Of a stretch of DNA of 9,392 nt, positions 1 through 7,260 are shown piece after piece; position 1 is the first letter of the stretch; every line of letters starts with the position of its first letter. The notes under the pieces are model-generated. The model had not been told where the DNA came from. It saw only the letters and a program-made list of their open reading frames with translations, and did not search any database. Source of the DNA: Bacteroidota bacterium (GTDB lineage: Bacteria; Bacteroidota; Bacteroidia; Bacteroidales; VadinHA17); NCBI GenBank assembly GCA_023430725.1, contig JAEYZD010000104.1:1-9392 (forward strand). Direction: 5' to 3'. The translations under genes were made by a program, and so were the position numbers.

Positions 1-153
1 AACGAGCTGAACGGCAAGATTGCCGACCCTGCAAATCCAAGGGCTGAAGAACCTGTAAGCAGCACTTCATCCGATATCAGATTCAAGGGCAATATTATCA
101 GCCATACCTTCCAGGCTCATTCATTCACACAGATCATTGTGCCACTAAAGTGA
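1..153 (+). CDS. C-terminal end of a probable GH51-type alpha-L-arabinofuranosidase (partial)
   Basis: The window opens inside a reading frame that runs for 50 codons to a TGA stop at 151-153. The visible residues end in HTFQAHSFTQIIVPLK, a beta-strand-rich tail with an aromatic-x-x-HSFT-x-I-x-V pattern. I associate this pattern with the C-terminal beta-sandwich of GH51 alpha-L-arabinofuranosidases, which remove terminal arabinose from arabinan, arabinoxylan and similar polymers. The catalytic (beta/alpha)8 barrel and its two glutamates would lie left of the window, so activity cannot be assessed. Lying just upstream of a SusC/SusD pair on the same strand is typical of a PUL enzyme. The family call rests on a short tail alone. 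Other glycoside hydrolases with a C-terminal beta-sandwich, such as GH30 or GH43 members, remain possible. Confidence 0.5.
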   Translation, partial: NELNGKIADPANPRAEEPVSSTSSDIRFKGNIISHTFQAHSFTQIIVPLK

Positions 154-426
154 GGGATCCATCACTTAATGGAGATTTGAATGATTTTTAAATCTCTTTG
201 ACTAAAAAACAAAAGCCTTTATAGCAACTTTTTCTTTGCTTTGAAAGTGTTAGAGCTACACTTACTGGTTGCACTATGGTTTGTAATCCCGGAATCAAAA
301 TCGCTTTGCCTATGAAACATGCCAAAAAACCTGACCTCATACAGTTTATGTTGAATATCCATAAAATTTAACAACCAACATTTAATCCAATAAACGGAAA
401 CTCCCAATTATCTAAACAACCAAGTT
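154..426. other. AT-rich intergenic leader upstream of the susC-like gene
   Basis: This 273-bp gap separates the hydrolase remnant from the susC-like gene and presumably carries the promoter and 5' leader of the SusCD transcript. I found no perfect Bacteroidota -7 element (TAnnTTTG). The nearest match is TCGCTTTG at 301-308 with a TTTG at 280-283, a 17-bp gap that is shorter than the usual 19-21. That would leave a leader of roughly 110 nt. No convincing protein-coding gene is present. Immediately before the start codon the sequence is A/C-rich (AACAACCAAGTT), which is normal for this phylum. Confidence 0.35.
171..200 (+). terminator. Possible weak intrinsic terminator after the upstream hydrolase gene
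   Basis: GAGATTT at 172-178 pairs perfectly with AAATCTC at 190-196. The stem extends inward by a G-T wobble and two A-T pairs, giving about 10 pairs around a 5-nt loop, followed by TTTG. It lies 18 nt after the stop at 151-153. The stem is AT-rich and the T run is short, so termination would be weak. It may simply be a stable 3' end. Confidence 0.3.
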
Positions 427-3400
427 ATGGAACAAAAACTAACCAAGCCTATTCCCTTATTAAGAGAGGGAATAAAGAAACACTTACTAATTGTAAAATT
501 AGTTCTTCTCACATTTGCCCTCAGTTTTTTTGGAAGCAATGCGTATTCCCTGGGGGCAGGGGATCTGAACCTGAATTCAGACAATGAGCTTCAGCAGATC
601 AGGGTCACCGGTATAGTGAGGGATGCTTCCGGGCAGCCCATGCCCGGTGTCGCCGTACAGGTTGAAGGCACTAACCTGGGTACATTTTCAGATATTAACG
701 GAAAATATTCAATGGAGGTACCAGGTGCCAATTCCATCCTTGTATTCTCATTTGTCGGCTACAAACATCTGATAGAGCCGGTAAATGGCAGGACGGTTAT
801 TGATGTCACGCTGGCAGAGAGTATGGAGGCACTTGATGAAATAGTTGTTGTAGGTTATGGCACTGTGAGAAAGAGTGATGTTACAGGCGCTGTAGCATCA
901 GTACGGGCAGAAGCCCTTAAGAATATTGCAACCACCGATGCGGCAGCTGCTCTTCAGGGGAAGGCTTCAGGAGTTCAGGTTCTTACCAACTCAGGTGCTC
1001 CCGGTCAGGCTGCAACCATCCGTGTGCGCGGTTACTCTTCAAACTCCGGAAATATAGGTCCGCTTCTTATAGTAGACGGTCTCAAGGTTGATAACATCCA
1101 GTATCTTGACCCTTCCATGATTGAATCCATGGAGATATTAAAGGATGCCGCTTCTGCTGCCATCTATGGTGCACAGGCAGGTAACGGCGTCGTCCTGATT
1201 ACTACAAAATCAGGTACTAAAGGAGCTTCCAGCATTTCTTATGATTTTAAGTACACAGGCCAGAGCCTTGCCAGGAGACCCGAAATTTTCAGAGCCGATG
1301 ACTTTATCGAGTATAAGAGGATGTCAGGCCTTAATATCGATGACTTACTGACAAATAATGGTTATACCAATACCGACACCGATTGGTTCGATGTAGTGTT
1401 CGCACCTTCCTGGAGCCCGCAGCATACACTTACTTTCCAGGGTGGAAACAATCAGGGACAATTCTTCACCTCTGTCAATTATGTGAACAATGATGGTATG
1501 GTAAGAGGGGACAGGGATGTTTACAAACGCCTCACCGCCCAGATCAATGCTGACTATAACATTAAGGAGTGGTTACAGGTAGGTACAAACAACTCTATCG
1601 AGAACTGGTCAACCCAGTCGGTTTCCCAGATGTCACAATATGGCTCAGTAATGAACTCAGTGATGACGCTTGATCCGCTGACTCCTGTTTACTACGCTAC
1701 GCCGGATGAGTTTGCCCCGTCAATGAGGCAGGCTTATGATCAGGGCAGGCCTATACTCAAAGATCCGTCAAATGGTCTCTACTATGCTACATCAAAGTAT
1801 ATAACAGATGACAGCGGTAACCCTTTGCTGCAAAGAGACCGTATTGACAGACAAAACGGAGGGATCAACCTTCGCGGGGTTGTCTTTGGAAACCTGAAGC
1901 CATTGAAAGGGCTTGTAATAACCTCCCGTTTCGGTTACAGGGTGGGGCAGAACAATGTTCACAGTTACAACACTCCGTATTTTGCCACACCTCAGGCTTC
2001 GACATATGATTATAACATCTCAACCACTGCAAATACCAACTATTACTATCAGTGGGAAAACTTCGCCAATTACAATCTTGTCCTGGGTAAGAATAATGTC
2101 ACCGCGATGGCTGGTACGTCCTACACCGAAAATAATACGGATAATGTTACTGCCACTGCAGCCGGACCCGATATCCTGTCAGGCTACGAGCCAAACTTCC
2201 GCTATCTTAATTATGTCATAAGCAATGTGGTCGACGGAAGTGAAAAGACAATCAAGACTTTCAGCAATTTGCCCGGCAAATCTGCTGAAATATCATACTT
2301 CGGTCGTTTGATCTACACTTTTGCCAACAAATACACGATTCAGGGCAACTTCCGTGCAGATGCATTCGACTCTTCCAAATTGTCAGGAAAAAATCGCTGG
2401 GGCTACTTCCCGTCATTCTCTGCCGGATGGACCCTCAGCAATGAAAGTTTCTTCGCGGCTATCGCTGACCGGATTCCGGTCACCTTCGTGAGACTACGTG
2501 GTTCATGGGGGCTTAATGGCAACATTAATGTGCTGAACAATTATCCGTACAGCACGAGCATTGCCTACAACAGCTCATGGTATCAGTTTGGTGTCGATAA
2601 TGGTGCTCCTACATATGGGTCCGCACCTTCCGGCCTGGCTAACCCTGATCTCAAATGGGAGACTTCAGAACAGCTGGACCTTGGTATTGACGCCAGATTC
2701 CTGAATGACAGGCTATCCTTTTCTGCAGGACATTATAACAAAAAGACCAGAGACCTTCTCGTTACAATCAATCCTGTTCCGGAAATTGGTGTTGCCAGTA
2801 CCGTTGTAAATGCAGGTTCTGTACTCAACCGCGGTTTCGAATTTGAAGCTGGCTGGAAAGACAAGGCCGGTGATTTCACCTACTCTGTCAATGCAAACTT
2901 CGCCACCCTTCATAATGAGGTTACTTACCTCGATCCTGCCATATCACGCCTGACTGACAACAAAGGCGGTGTAAGTGGTACCAATAACGAGGTAGAATCA
3001 GCATTCGAGGTTGGTTATCCGATCTGGTTTTTCAGAGGGTACAAATATGAAGGTGTTGACGCTGCAACCGGAGCCGCTATTATCAAGGATGTCAGCGGAG
3101 ACGGTACAATAAGTGATGCTGATATGACCTATCTTGGAAAGGCAATTCCTGATTTCACATACGGTGTTAACATATCCCTCGGCTATAAGGGATTGGACAT
3201 GAACGTGTTTGGTACCGGCGTTGGAGGCAATGACATCTTCACAGTCTTCTACCGTGCTGATACGCCGATGCGTAACTCGCTCAGGTATTACTATGATAAT
3301 GCCTGGACAGCTGACAACACCGGTGCCTCGATGCCTAATCCGGCAGCTGTTGTATCTGACTGGAAATTCTGGAGCTCTTCAGCTGCCATGTTCAGCGGAG

Positions 3401-3654
3401 CATATTTCAAGATCAAACAGATACAGCTGGGATACACCCTTCCTGCTTCGATTACAAACAGGGTACTCATCAGCAGGCTGAGATGTTATGTGTCATTGGA
3501 TGACTACATTACATTTACAAAGTACCCCGGAGCAGACCCGGAAACAGCTACTTCCTACAATACTGCAACCAATAATGCTTCTGCTGCAGGCTATGATAAC
3601 GGAACTTATCCTCAATCCAGGAAGCTTATTTTCGGATTAAACCTTACATTCTAA
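427..3654 (+). CDS. SusC/RagA-family TonB-linked outer membrane glycan transporter
   Basis: This 1075-residue outer-membrane beta-barrel imports oligosaccharides with energy from TonB-ExbBD and works with the SusD-like lipoprotein encoded next to it. A basic N-region and hydrophobic segment at about residues 17-41 form the signal peptide. A carboxypeptidase-regulatory-like domain follows at about 59-133 (VTGIVRDASGQPMPGV). A TonB-box-like DEIVVVGYG stretch lies at 137-145, and the plug domain at about 147-265 carries typical motifs such as LLIVDG, EILKDAASAAIYG and NGVVLITTKSG. The rest is barrel, ending in the aromatic terminus GLNLTF. There is no extra N-terminal STN domain, so this is not the transducer type that signals to an anti-sigma factor. 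Residues 888-899 (DVSGDGTISDAD) resemble an EF-hand calcium loop, as in many SusC proteins. The start codon is supported by the signal peptide directly after it. Family assignment is secure; the glycan cannot be read from sequence. Confidence 0.96.
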   Translation: MEQKLTKPIPLLREGIKKHLLIVKLVLLTFALSFFGSNAYSLGAGDLNLNSDNELQQIRVTGIVRDASGQPMPGVAVQVEGTNLGTFSDINGKYSMEVPGANSILVFSFVGYKHLIEPVNGRTVIDVTLAESMEALDEIVVVGYGTVRKSDVTGAVASVRAEALKNIATTDAAAALQGKASGVQVLTNSGAPGQAATIRVRGYSSNSGNIGPLLIVDGLKVDNIQYLDPSMIESMEILKDAASAAIYGAQAGNGVVLITTKSGTKGASSISYDFKYTGQSLARRPEIFRADDFIEYKRMSGLNIDDLLTNNGYTNTDTDWFDVVFAPSWSPQHTLTFQGGNNQGQFFTSVNYVNNDGMVRGDRDVYKRLTAQINADYNIKEWLQVGTNNSIENWSTQSVSQMSQYGSVMNSVMTLDPLTPVYYATPDEFAPSMRQAYDQGRPILKDPSNGLYYATSKYITDDSGNPLLQRDRIDRQNGGINLRGVVFGNLKPLKGLVITSRFGYRVGQNNVHSYNTPYFATPQASTYDYNISTTANTNYYYQWENFANYNLVLGKNNVTAMAGTSYTENNTDNVTATAAGPDILSGYEPNFRYLNYVISNVVDGSEKTIKTFSNLPGKSAEISYFGRLIYTFANKYTIQGNFRADAFDSSKLSGKNRWGYFPSFSAGWTLSNESFFAAIADRIPVTFVRLRGSWGLNGNINVLNNYPYSTSIAYNSSWYQFGVDNGAPTYGSAPSGLANPDLKWETSEQLDLGIDARFLNDRLSFSAGHYNKKTRDLLVTINPVPEIGVASTVVNAGSVLNRGFEFEAGWKDKAGDFTYSVNANFATLHNEVTYLDPAISRLTDNKGGVSGTNNEVESAFEVGYPIWFFRGYKYEGVDAATGAAIIKDVSGDGTISDADMTYLGKAIPDFTYGVNISLGYKGLDMNVFGTGVGGNDIFTVFYRADTPMRNSLRYYYDNAWTADNTGASMPNPAAVVSDWKFWSSSAAMFSGAYFKIKQIQLGYTLPASITNRVLISRLRCYVSLDDYITFTKYPGADPETATSYNTATNNASAAGYDNGTYPQSRKLIFGLNLTF

Positions 3655-3671
3655 TTTAATTCTTAAACAAG

Positions 3672-5363
3672 ATGAAAAAGAATAAATATATACTACCCTT
3701 AATACTCGTGCTGTTATTCACTGCATGCAGTGAGGAGAGGCTCGAAATTCCTCAGAAGGGCGTTATCAGCATAGAATCGTTCTACAAGACTGATGAAGAT
3801 GCGCAATCTGCGATGGTCGCTGCATATGCTCAGTTTGCTACACAAATTGCGAGTTGGGAAGGTGCTTACATCTATGTTCCTTTGAATATCCTTTTCAACT
3901 ACCCCGCTGATAATATCCTCGCAGCAGGAGAATTCTACGGAGACAATGACATGGTTGCAGCCGTCAATGAGTTCCGCTATGATGCCCAAAGCCCGGTTAT
4001 CCGACTGGCTTACAATCATTTCTACTACGTCATCTATCGTACTAACCTTATCATAGATAATTTTACGTACGGTGAAAGCCCGGTGAAAGACCGCTGCATC
4101 TCTGAAGCAAGGGTAATGCGCGCATGGTGTCATATGATGGCTGCGATGGCCTGGGGCAACCCGCCGCTTGTTGACCACGTACTTACCGGCTCTGACAAGC
4201 CTGCAAACTATGAGGGCGGGCATGAGGCTCTCCTGCAGTGGTGTGCAGACGAGTGCGCAGATGCTGTCCAGTATCTTGATGAACGTCAAAGCACGGGAGA
4301 TAAGGATGGCGCCGTAAAGATTACAAAGGGTTTTGCATGGACAGTTCAGGGAAAGGCTCTCATGTACAAGGGAGACTATCCCAATGCAAAAATTGCTCTG
4401 AAGAATGTAATTACCTCCGGCAAATATGATCTTGTTCCCGGCGAAGAATGGGCTGATCTTTTTCATATTTCCGGTGACGGTTCCGAGGAGAAAATATTCG
4501 AATCGAATATTGCTGAGAATTCCTCAATGGGTGACTGGGATGGCAAGATCCAGCGCTCTACCTGGATGGAGATGAATATATGGGGATGGAGAACTTCCCG
4601 TATGGTTGCTCAGCCGAAGTATATGGCTGCACAGGGATGGGGTGGTCTGGCAATAGAAGACTCCTTCGCCGATGAGTTCGCTGCAAATGACGGAGATTCA
4701 TATCGCCGCAAAGGCACAATGGTATCTTATGAGGAGTTCATTACCGAACTTGAATGGCCTAGTGATAACGGTAATATAAATGGAATGACAGAGGCTCAGA
4801 AGCTCGCTGATCCCCAGAGAGGTGTCAATAATACCCTTGGCCTTTACGGACAGTGCAGTTACCTGCAGAAAAAGCATATCGCAATTCCTGAAGACGTGCT
4901 GTTAACTTTCGGGTACCGGTATAACAACTTCATTGTTGCAAGATACGCCGACGTCCTTCTTCTTTATGCTGAGGCCTGCGCCCAGACCAGTGATCCTGAT
5001 GGCCTGCAGTATCTGCAGAAGGTTCAGCAGCGTGCAGGTTCCGCTCATGTAAGTTCCGCACTGACTCTTGATGAAGTCAAGAAAGAGAGAAACTATGAGT
5101 TGTGGTGTGAAGGTTCACGCTGGATCGACATGAAACGCTGGGGTGAACTTGATAAAGCGAAGAATGCAGGGAAAAACATTCCTTCGCTCAAGGATGCTTT
5201 CTTTACTCTGGACGAGCCTGCACACAGAGGATATGTAACTTATACGGAACCTAATGCCGGTAAAACAACCGGTTTTCAGGCAGGGAAGCACGAATGGTTC
5301 CCCTTCCCGTACAGTGTAGTTTCCATCAATCCTAACCTGCAGCAAAATCCGGGTTGGGAATAA
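3672..5363 (+). CDS. SusD/RagB-family surface glycan-binding lipoprotein
   Basis: This 563-residue lipoprotein binds glycan at the cell surface and acts as the lid of the SusC transporter. The signal peptide ends in the lipobox LFTAC, with the lipidated cysteine at residue 19. The following S-E-E matches the acidic export signal that sends Bacteroidota lipoproteins to the outer face. An alpha-helical TPR-like stretch lies at about 219-247. Family hallmarks follow: ARYADVLLLYAEAC at 423-436, ERNYELWCEGSRWIDMKRWG at 472-491, and the C-terminal NPNLQQNPGWE. It begins 17 bp after the susC-like stop, so the two are almost certainly co-transcribed. Length is normal for the family. Tryptophans are numerous (for example at 161, 190, 223, 259, 289 and 298), and some could stack on sugar rings, but which ones do cannot be decided from sequence. 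Family call is secure; ligand unknown. Confidence 0.96.
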   Translation: MKKNKYILPLILVLLFTACSEERLEIPQKGVISIESFYKTDEDAQSAMVAAYAQFATQIASWEGAYIYVPLNILFNYPADNILAAGEFYGDNDMVAAVNEFRYDAQSPVIRLAYNHFYYVIYRTNLIIDNFTYGESPVKDRCISEARVMRAWCHMMAAMAWGNPPLVDHVLTGSDKPANYEGGHEALLQWCADECADAVQYLDERQSTGDKDGAVKITKGFAWTVQGKALMYKGDYPNAKIALKNVITSGKYDLVPGEEWADLFHISGDGSEEKIFESNIAENSSMGDWDGKIQRSTWMEMNIWGWRTSRMVAQPKYMAAQGWGGLAIEDSFADEFAANDGDSYRRKGTMVSYEEFITELEWPSDNGNINGMTEAQKLADPQRGVNNTLGLYGQCSYLQKKHIAIPEDVLLTFGYRYNNFIVARYADVLLLYAEACAQTSDPDGLQYLQKVQQRAGSAHVSSALTLDEVKKERNYELWCEGSRWIDMKRWGELDKAKNAGKNIPSLKDAFFTLDEPAHRGYVTYTEPNAGKTTGFQAGKHEWFPFPYSVVSINPNLQQNPGWE

Positions 5364-5442
5364 AATAATCTGAACAATTTTTTAGGCTGACATGGATTCT
5401 GTTCATTCCGGATTTTTGATCAGCAAGTGAGGTTTGGTTTGT

Positions 5443-5475
5443 AAGAGGGTGCCGGGAAAGGCACCCTCTTTATTA
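5443..5475 (+). terminator. Strong intrinsic terminator ending the SusCD transcript
   Basis: AAGAGGGTGCC at 5443-5453 pairs perfectly over 11 bp with GGCACCCTCTT at 5460-5470. The loop is GGGAAA, and a T-rich tract (TTTATTAT) overlaps and follows the stem. It lies about 80 nt after the susD-like stop and separates the PUL from csaA. The complementary strand would give A-rich flanks on the left (TAA only), so it is best read as a plus-strand terminator. Confidence 0.88.
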
Positions 5476-5618
5476 TGCCGTGACTTGAACAAGGATTTAA
5501 TTGAAGCCGGAACGAGCCTGGCACCCCCAACTGAAAACACAATATTTCTGTGACTTTATTTAACTTGCAAATCTTATACTAAAATTTACACGAAAGGCAA
5601 TCATGATACCCTCACTCT

Positions 5619-5951
5619 ATGGCAACAATCGAAGACTTTCAGAAGCTTGATATCCGCGCCGGAATGATTATCGAAGTTCTTGATTTCCCGGAAGCGAGAA
5701 AACCTTCCTACAGACTCAGGATTGACTTCGGCGGGGAGATCGGCATCAAGCGGTCATGTGCACAGCTGACCGCCAATTACAGAAAGGAAGAACTGACAGG
5801 CAGGATGGTTTTGTGTGTAGTCAATTTTCCACCCCGGCAGATAGGTCCGGCAATCTCCGAGGTCCTGACACTTGGGGTTCCCGATCTTAATAATGAGTGC
5901 ATCCTGATTGCTCCTGACCGGGAAGTCCCTCCCGGCGGCAGGTTATATTAA
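5619..5951 (+). CDS. csaA: CsaA-like tRNA-binding-domain protein
   Basis: This 110-residue protein has the same length as Bacillus subtilis CsaA and aligns with it along its whole length from memory. Recognisable motifs are FQKLDIRAG at 7-15, FPEARKPSYRLRIDFG at 23-38, IGIKRSCAQLT at 41-51 and VVNFPPRQIGPAISEVLTLG at 67-86. It is a stand-alone OB-fold tRNA-binding domain, related to the C-terminal region of some aminoacyl-tRNA synthetases. CsaA proteins are dimeric, cytoplasmic and bind tRNA. A role as a secretion-associated chaperone has been proposed in Bacillus, but the physiological role is unsettled. The ATG start matches the family N-terminus. The gene stands between terminators, so it is probably transcribed alone and is not functionally tied to the PUL. 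Confidence 0.93.
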   Translation: MATIEDFQKLDIRAGMIIEVLDFPEARKPSYRLRIDFGGEIGIKRSCAQLTANYRKEELTGRMVLCVVNFPPRQIGPAISEVLTLGVPDLNNECILIAPDREVPPGGRLY

Positions 5952-5953
5952 AT

Positions 5954-5980
5954 CGGGCAGACAGTTCCCGTTTTTGTTTT
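5954..5980 (+). terminator. Possible short terminator after csaA
   Basis: CGGG at 5954-5957 can pair with CCCG at 5967-5970 across a 9-nt loop, followed directly by TTTTTGTTTT at 5971-5980. The T tract is good but the stem is only four G-C pairs, so this would be a weak or leaky terminator. Confidence 0.35.
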
Positions 5981-5988
5981 TACATTTG
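5981..5988 (+). promoter_or_regulatory. Candidate Bacteroidota -7 promoter element for sdaA
   Basis: TACATTTG is an exact match to the Bacteroidota housekeeping -7 consensus TAnnTTTG and lies 37 nt before the sdaA start codon, implying a leader of about 30 nt. No TTG/TTTG -33 element is visible at the usual distance upstream; that region holds the csaA hairpin instead. It is a plausible but incomplete promoter. Confidence 0.4.
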
Positions 5989-6025
5989 CCGGCTCAATTC
6001 AGTTGAACAATTTTTATGAATTAGC

Positions 6026-7237
6026 ATGGAGACCATCAGGAATCTTTACAGGATAGGCCGCGGGCCCTCAGCCAGCCACACAATAGGCCCGGTGAATGCC
6101 GCACGGCAATTTATCTCGCTGCACGATGGCGCCGCAGCCTACAGGGTACTGCTCTACGGCAGTCTGGCAGCCACGGGCAAGGGACACAGGACTGACGCAG
6201 CCCTCGAAAAGACCTTCGGCACACGAAAACTGACAATAGAGTGGCACCCTGAGATCATATGGCCGCGTCATACAAATGCCATGAAGTTCAAGGCACTTGA
6301 CAGCAGCGGCAACATCACCGGTGAATGGATGGCTTACAGCATAGGCGGAGGCGCCATAGTTGACGATTCCGGGCAGAACGAAACCGGAGATATCTATCCT
6401 CACGAAACGATGGGCGATATTCTCGGATACTGCAATCGGAAAGGAATAACACTCTGGCAGTACGTTGTTGAGGTTGAAGGACAGGAGATCCTTGATTACC
6501 TCGGCGAGATATGGAGCGTCATGGAAGCAGCAATAAAGAGAGGCCTGGCAACAGAGGGAGTAATCCCCGGCGGCCTTAACCTGCAGCGCAAGGCGAACTC
6601 CTATATGCGCAAGGCACAGCAGTTCAGGGACATATTTCGCACCCGTGCCACGCTCTATGCCTTCGCTCTGGCAGTGAGTGAGGAAAATGCCTGCGGAGGT
6701 GTGATAGTGGCAGCCCCCACATGCGGTTCATGCGGCGTGTTGCCTGCTGTGCTGAAATATTCCAAACAGTTCAACAGTCACAAAAACAGTGATATCATCA
6801 GGGCTCTTGCCACTGCAGGTCTGATAGGCACACTCGTAAAACGAAACGCTTCCATATCCGGTGCTGAGGTTGGCTGCCAGGGAGAGATAGGCACCGCCTG
6901 TGCGATGGCCTCCGGCGCCCTGACACAACTTCACGGCGGAACAAATTTCCAGATAGAGTATTCTGCAGAAATGGGTATCGAGCACCACCTGGGCCTGACC
7001 TGCGATCCCATAGCAGGACTTGTACAGATTCCCTGCATTGAGCGGAACGTTTTTGCCGCCTCCAGGGCACTGGCGCACAACACCTACGCCATGCTCTCCG
7101 ACGGTCGCCATATGGTCAGCTTTGATAAGGTGGTGCAGACAATGAAACAGACCGGGAAAGATTTGCCCAGCCTCTACAAGGAGACCGGTGAGGGAGGCCT
7201 TGCATTCTTCAGTGCCGACCTTCACACTGATGAATGA
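6026..7237 (+). CDS. sdaA: L-serine dehydratase (L-serine ammonia-lyase), single-chain iron-sulfur type
   Basis: This 403-residue cytoplasmic enzyme converts L-serine to pyruvate and ammonia using a [4Fe-4S] cluster rather than pyridoxal phosphate. The beta domain comes first, with GPSASHTIGP at 13-22 and GKGHRTD at 51-57, where the histidine matches the proposed catalytic site. The alpha domain follows at about 150-403, with CGGVIVAAPTCGSCGVLPA at 223-241. Cluster-ligand cysteines are visible at 284 (EVGCQGEIG), 326 (LTCDP) and 337 (QIPC). Their spacings of 42 and 11 residues equal those of the Legionella pneumophila enzyme (C343, C385, C396). The protein is about 50 residues shorter than E. 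coli SdaA. Its tail after GGLAF is FSADLHTDE and contains no cysteine, whereas characterised enzymes have one at or near the C-terminus that caps the cluster. Such enzymes are oxygen-sensitive, which fits an anaerobe. Confidence 0.95.
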   Translation: METIRNLYRIGRGPSASHTIGPVNAARQFISLHDGAAAYRVLLYGSLAATGKGHRTDAALEKTFGTRKLTIEWHPEIIWPRHTNAMKFKALDSSGNITGEWMAYSIGGGAIVDDSGQNETGDIYPHETMGDILGYCNRKGITLWQYVVEVEGQEILDYLGEIWSVMEAAIKRGLATEGVIPGGLNLQRKANSYMRKAQQFRDIFRTRATLYAFALAVSEENACGGVIVAAPTCGSCGVLPAVLKYSKQFNSHKNSDIIRALATAGLIGTLVKRNASISGAEVGCQGEIGTACAMASGALTQLHGGTNFQIEYSAEMGIEHHLGLTCDPIAGLVQIPCIERNVFAASRALAHNTYAMLSDGRHMVSFDKVVQTMKQTGKDLPSLYKETGEGGLAFFSADLHTDE

Positions 7238-7260
7238 TGTTAAGCTGAAAGTATATTATA

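Noticed and set aside
219..407. A 62-codon minus-strand open frame in the leader upstream of the susC-like gene
   Set aside because: It has no recognisable motif, no clear promoter or ribosome binding context, and AT-rich intergenic DNA of this length easily holds such a frame by chance.
3714..4466. A 250-codon open frame on the minus strand inside the susD-like gene
   Set aside because: It is fully antisense to a secure SusD family gene, shows no recognisable domain, and its composition reflects the codons of the opposite strand.
5603..5650. A 15-codon frame starting ATG after an AAAGG motif, overlapping the csaA start in another frame
   Set aside because: AAAGG is well spaced for a Shine-Dalgarno site, but this phylum makes little use of such sites, and the peptide (MIPSLYGNNRRLSEA) has no recognisable feature. 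A regulatory leader peptide is not supported.
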